DNA of 64,000 bases from Vibrio maritimus. GTDB taxonomy: Bacteria > Pseudomonadota > Gammaproteobacteria > Enterobacterales > Vibrionaceae. This document shows, one piece after another, positions 60,963 to 64,000 of the stretch. The position numbers were made by a program, and so were the translations under genes. Each line of letters begins with the position of its first letter. Positions within the stretch are counted from its first letter, which is position 1. The notes under the pieces are model-generated. The model had not been told where the DNA came from and did not search any database. It saw only the letters and a program-made list of their open reading frames with translations. The DNA lies in assembly GCF_021441885.1 (NCBI RefSeq), contig NZ_CP090438.1, positions 1,488,001-1,552,000 of the forward strand, written 5' to 3'.

Positions 60963-61217
60963 ATGGAATCAGAAACGTTATTTTGGCTTATGTTCTACGC
61001 GTCATTTTTAGTGGCGACCAGCATAGTCGGAGCATTAAAAGGGCGCTTAATCGCGGGTGTGCTATTGGGTTATGTTTTAGGTCCAATCGGATTTGTAATC
61101 ATGCTATTTAGTAAGGACAAACGGATGCTACCGTGTCCCCATTGTGGACAGAAGACTCACCGCCATTCGTACCACTGCCAAGTCTGCCACGAGAAGGTAT
61201 ATGGTTGTTTGAACTAG
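60963..61217 (+). CDS. Small membrane protein with zinc-ribbon tail
   Basis: An 84-residue protein. Two hydrophobic segments (LFWLMFYASFLVATSIVG and GVLLGYVLGPIGFVIMLF) are followed by a double CxxC zinc ribbon (CPHC ... CQVC). Its ATG follows the hlyD stop with no gap, so it is translationally linked to the secretion operon. Function unknown; it may help assemble or regulate the exporter. Confidence 0.75.
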   Translation: MESETLFWLMFYASFLVATSIVGALKGRLIAGVLLGYVLGPIGFVIMLFSKDKRMLPCPHCGQKTHRHSYHCQVCHEKVYGCLN

Positions 61218-61243
61218 ACTTAGCGAAATACTACCCTCTCTTG

Positions 61244-61273
61244 AGAATGCCCTCGTAAACGAGGGCATTTTTT
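61244..61273 (+). terminator. Terminator of the secretion operon
   Basis: AATGCCCTCG pairs with CGAGGGCATT around TAAA, followed by seven T bases. It ends the ydcF-like/T1SS operon. Confidence 0.9.
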
Positions 61274-61299
61274 TGGTAGTAATCCTTAGTGGAAGTGAA

Positions 61300-61322
61300 A
61301 AAAAGCCCTCCAATTGGAGGGC
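61300..61322 (-). terminator. Terminator of the RTX gene
   Basis: GCCCTCC and GGAGGGC flank AATT; on the minus strand the stem is followed by TTTTTTT. It lies 28 bases beyond the RTX stop. Confidence 0.9.
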
Positions 61323-61349
61323 AAACAGTCAAGAAAACAAGGAAAGGAG

Positions 61350-64000
61350 TTAAGCAATATCAGATGGGAAGTTAATGCTGTCTTGGTCTAGATCACTCCA
61401 GATAGTGACTTCTTTGCCATCTGCACTTTCAAGTTTGTAACCATATAGATTTGAGGTATCAAGGTTTTGAGCTTCGTAGGCATCTTTAAGACCCTGGTCC
61501 ATTTCGGCGACTGTACTCTTAAGCTCCCATCCCCAACCAGTAAGGTCGATAGAATTAGCGCCTGTACACACAAACTGACCGTTTGCTTCGCCAGCTGTGT
61601 CGTTAACAACAATCTTGTCTAGCGAGATTGAGATATCAGTGTCGGTAGAGTTCACCTTAACCCCCTCAATCTCTTGGAAAGCAGTTTTGGACATGTCGAT
61701 GGTTTGTCCATCACCGTCATTGCCAACTACCAGTACGTCGAAGCCCTCACCACCGCTGAAGTAGACAGAGTTAGCGTCGCCAGTAGTCAACTCTTCGCTG
61801 TCAAAGATCAAGGTGTCATCGCCGCTACCAGCAAATAGTTGGTCAAGACCAGAACCACCATCAAGAGAGTCATTGCCTTCTTGACCAAAGACCAAGTCGT
61901 CACCAGAACCGCCGCGAAGCGTGTCGTTACCTACACCGCCATCAACGAAGTCGTTGCTGCTACCGCCGTCTAGAGTATCGTCACCTTCTTTACCAGATAG
62001 GTTATCAGCACCTGAGCCACCATACATTTTATCGTTACCCAGCTCACCATACATTTGGTCATCGCCTGACTGGCCGTACATAGTGTCGTTGCCGTCTTGA
62101 CCAAACAACGTGTCATTACCAGAACCACCTTCAAGTCGGTCGTCACCTTCACCACCAAACAGTTGGTCAACACCCGCATCACCTTTCAGTTTGTCGTTGC
62201 CTACGCCACCAGTTAGCTGGTCGTCACCGTCGCCGCCAAACAGTTGGTCGTTGCCCGTACCACCGTCAAGGGCGTCGTTATCACCATAACCATACAGTTT
62301 GTCATCGCCTTCGTTGCCCTCAAGGACATCATGACCCGCACCAGCGTTCAGAGTATCGTTACCATCGCCACCGTATAATTTATCGTGTCCATCTCCTGAG
62401 GTTAGGGCATCGTTACCTTCACCACCGAATAGTTGGTCGTCGCCAGCACCCGATGTGATAGCATCGTTGCCTTCATCACCGTAAAGCGCGTTATTACCAC
62501 CAGAAGCAGTAATAGTATCGTTGCCAAGGCCGCCACGAATGGTATCGTGACCTGAACCAGACTCGATGGTATCTACACCTTCACCACCATCAATCGTGTT
62601 GTTGCCAGAAAGTGCTGTGATGCTGTCGTCGCCTTCATCGCCAGACAGAGTATTATTGCCAGCCTCAGCGATGATCTCATCATTACCCAGACCACCTGAT
62701 ACAGTATCGTTGCCTTCACCAGTCTTGATGTAGTCAGCGCCTTCACCACCCACAATTGAGTCGTTTCCTGTGCCACCAAACAGAATGTCATCACCGGCAC
62801 CACCGTCAATCGCATTGTTACCGGATTCACCAAAGAGTTGGTCAACACCCTCGCCACCGATTAGGGTGTCGTCACCAGCACCGGCGTAAACAAAGTCGTC
62901 ACCAGCACCGCCATCAAGAGTATCTTTGCCTGCGCCACCAAGTAGCACGTCGGTTTCTTCTCCGCCGAACAACTGGTCGTTACCATCGCCACCATCTAGT
63001 GTGTCTTCACCTGCGCCTCCAGATAGAACATCGGCACCGCCACCACCGGATAGGTTATCGTTACCAAGACCACCGATGGCATTGTCGCTACCCGAACCAC
63101 CGAATAGGGTATCGTCACCTTCGCCAAGATCGATGGTATTGTTGCCTGCTTCGCCATAGACAGTATCGTTACCCGTTCCAGCATTTACAGTATCTTTGCC
63201 ATCACCCGCGAACAGTGTATCGTCACCTGCGCCACCGGTGATTGTGTCATCATCTTCGCCTCCGTATAGAGTGTCAGAGGCATCACTACCGATGAGTGTG
63301 TCATTACCAGAGCCACCGAAGATGTTGTGCGAACCGGTTGAGGCTGCGGTTAGTGTGTCGTTACCTGCTTCGCCAAGCAGGGTATCTTGACCATCATCGG
63401 TCATGGTGTCATCGCCGGCCCCGCCTGCTAGGAAGTCGTAACCTTCACCACCCACTAGGACGTCGTTACCTGCACCACCAAAGATAGCGTCGTTACCATC
63501 CTCACCGTATAACTCATCATTACCGTCACCACCATCGATATGGTCATCACCGAAACCTGCGTTAACAACATCATCGCCTTTGTCTGCAAATATCGCATCG
63601 TTACCCTCGCCAGTACTGACTGTATCGGTACCGATACCACCATAGACAGCATCATTACCTAAACCTGTATTGATGGTGTTATCGCCAGCTTCACCAAATA
63701 CGGTGTCATTACCTTCGCCGGTCTCGACGGTATCTGTGCCAGAACCCGCAAATACAGTATCGTCGCCTTTGCCTGAGATGAGAGTGTCGTTATCTGCGCC
63801 ACCTGCAAGTACGTCATTTTCATCTGAGCCAGTTAGAGTATCATTACCTGAACCGCCAAATAGCTCACTTCCATTCAGGCCAGCAACCAACGTATCGTCA
63901 CCACCTTCACCGAACAGTTTGTTATTTCCTTCTTGCCCTAGAACTGTATCGTTTCCGCCACCAGCGAAAATCGCATCATTGCCTAAACCTGCCTCGATGG
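61350..64000 (-). CDS. Large RTX-repeat secreted protein (partial)
   Basis: The frame is open from the stop at 61350 through the window edge, so at least 880 residues are visible and the N-terminus is missing. Most of it is a long array of nonapeptides of the GGxGxDxLx type (for example GGSGNDTLF, GGEGNDALT), which bind calcium outside the cell and drive folding. The last ~150 residues lack repeats and probably hold the C-terminal type I secretion signal (ending DSINFPSDIA). It converges with its probable exporter operon. Roles such as adhesin, biofilm protein or hydrolase cannot be told apart without the N-terminus. Confidence 0.92.
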   Translation of the reverse strand, partial: IEAGLGNDAIFAGGGNDTVLGQEGNNKLFGEGGDDTLVAGLNGSELFGGSGNDTLTGSDENDVLAGGADNDTLISGKGDDTVFAGSGTDTVETGEGNDTVFGEAGDNTINTGLGNDAVYGGIGTDTVSTGEGNDAIFADKGDDVVNAGFGDDHIDGGDGNDELYGEDGNDAIFGGAGNDVLVGGEGYDFLAGGAGDDTMTDDGQDTLLGEAGNDTLTAASTGSHNIFGGSGNDTLIGSDASDTLYGGEDDDTITGGAGDDTLFAGDGKDTVNAGTGNDTVYGEAGNNTIDLGEGDDTLFGGSGSDNAIGGLGNDNLSGGGGADVLSGGAGEDTLDGGDGNDQLFGGEETDVLLGGAGKDTLDGGAGDDFVYAGAGDDTLIGGEGVDQLFGESGNNAIDGGAGDDILFGGTGNDSIVGGEGADYIKTGEGNDTVSGGLGNDEIIAEAGNNTLSGDEGDDSITALSGNNTIDGGEGVDTIESGSGHDTIRGGLGNDTITASGGNNALYGDEGNDAITSGAGDDQLFGGEGNDALTSGDGHDKLYGGDGNDTLNAGAGHDVLEGNEGDDKLYGYGDNDALDGGTGNDQLFGGDGDDQLTGGVGNDKLKGDAGVDQLFGGEGDDRLEGGSGNDTLFGQDGNDTMYGQSGDDQMYGELGNDKMYGGSGADNLSGKEGDDTLDGGSSNDFVDGGVGNDTLRGGSGDDLVFGQEGNDSLDGGSGLDQLFAGSGDDTLIFDSEELTTGDANSVYFSGGEGFDVLVVGNDGDGQTIDMSKTAFQEIEGVKVNSTDTDISISLDKIVVNDTAGEANGQFVCTGANSIDLTGWGWELKSTVAEMDQGLKDAYEAQNLDTSNLYGYKLESADGKEVTIWSDLDQDSINFPSDIA

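Noticed and set aside
61970..63655. Several long frames antisense or out of frame in the RTX region
   Set aside because: They arise from the repeated GC-rich RTX codons and their periodicity; the in-frame RTX reading explains the sequence.

Overview
The window looks like chromosomal DNA of a Vibrionaceae gammaproteobacterium, most likely Vibrio. This rests on the gene content (cobS-cobU-cobC next to btuCD, astE, a DUF1415 gene, an FNT transporter beside a PP2C/kinase fusion), moderate GC, CTG-N10-CAG LexA-type boxes and dispersed hairpin repeats of a kind common in vibrios. The species cannot be fixed from the sequence. No rRNA, tRNA, insertion sequence, prophage or CRISPR array was seen.

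Layout: (1) 1-9.1 kb holds the end of a cobalamin assembly operon, a PP2C-kinase/FNT transporter pair, pepF, astE and btuCD. (2) 9.1-14.6 kb holds a MazG-like gene, small hypotheticals, DUF1415, a divergent MFS/LysR pair, a trypsin-like protein and a glutaredoxin. (3) 14.6-33 kb and 39.8-47 kb form a nearly complete purine-to-glyoxylate catabolic region: guanine deaminase, XdhABC, 8-oxoguanine deaminase, two nucleobase permeases, membrane cytochrome-c urate hydroxylase, HIU hydrolase, OHCU decarboxylase, PuuE allantoinase, allantoicase and ureidoglycolate lyase. Glyoxylate disposal follows through Gcl-Hyi-GlxR and malate synthase. (4) 33-39.8 kb is an interruption with an HD-GYP protein, a ketopantoate reductase-like gene, small exporters, an XRE/S24-like regulator and secreted hypotheticals. 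(5) 47-57 kb carries a small gene with two LexA boxes, a DUF819 membrane protein, a tctCBA uptake system and serC/serA-like genes. (6) 57-64 kb is a type I secretion operon convergent with a large RTX-repeat protein that runs off the window.

The most interesting layer is regulatory. Three regulators in the purine region each have a matching palindrome at catabolic promoters. A PecS/UrtR-like MarR protein keeps the urate-ligand residues W11, D55, R62 and R88; sites resembling its own operator (TATCTT-N6-AAGATA) recur in the aceB-gcl and uraH-puuE intergenic regions. A GntR/FCD protein has TTGTATACAA at its own promoter and at aceB, gcl, uraH and puuE. A RutR-like TetR protein encoded after glxR fits TTGACC-N4-GGTCAA repeats upstream of xdhA. 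Together these suggest a layered circuit sensing urate and pathway intermediates; all ligand and binding assignments are inferences.

Start codons were moved from the longest reading frame to an internal start where a Shine-Dalgarno sequence and family alignment agree (FNT transporter, gcl, puuE, uraD, GlcG-like, DUF819, serC-like and others).
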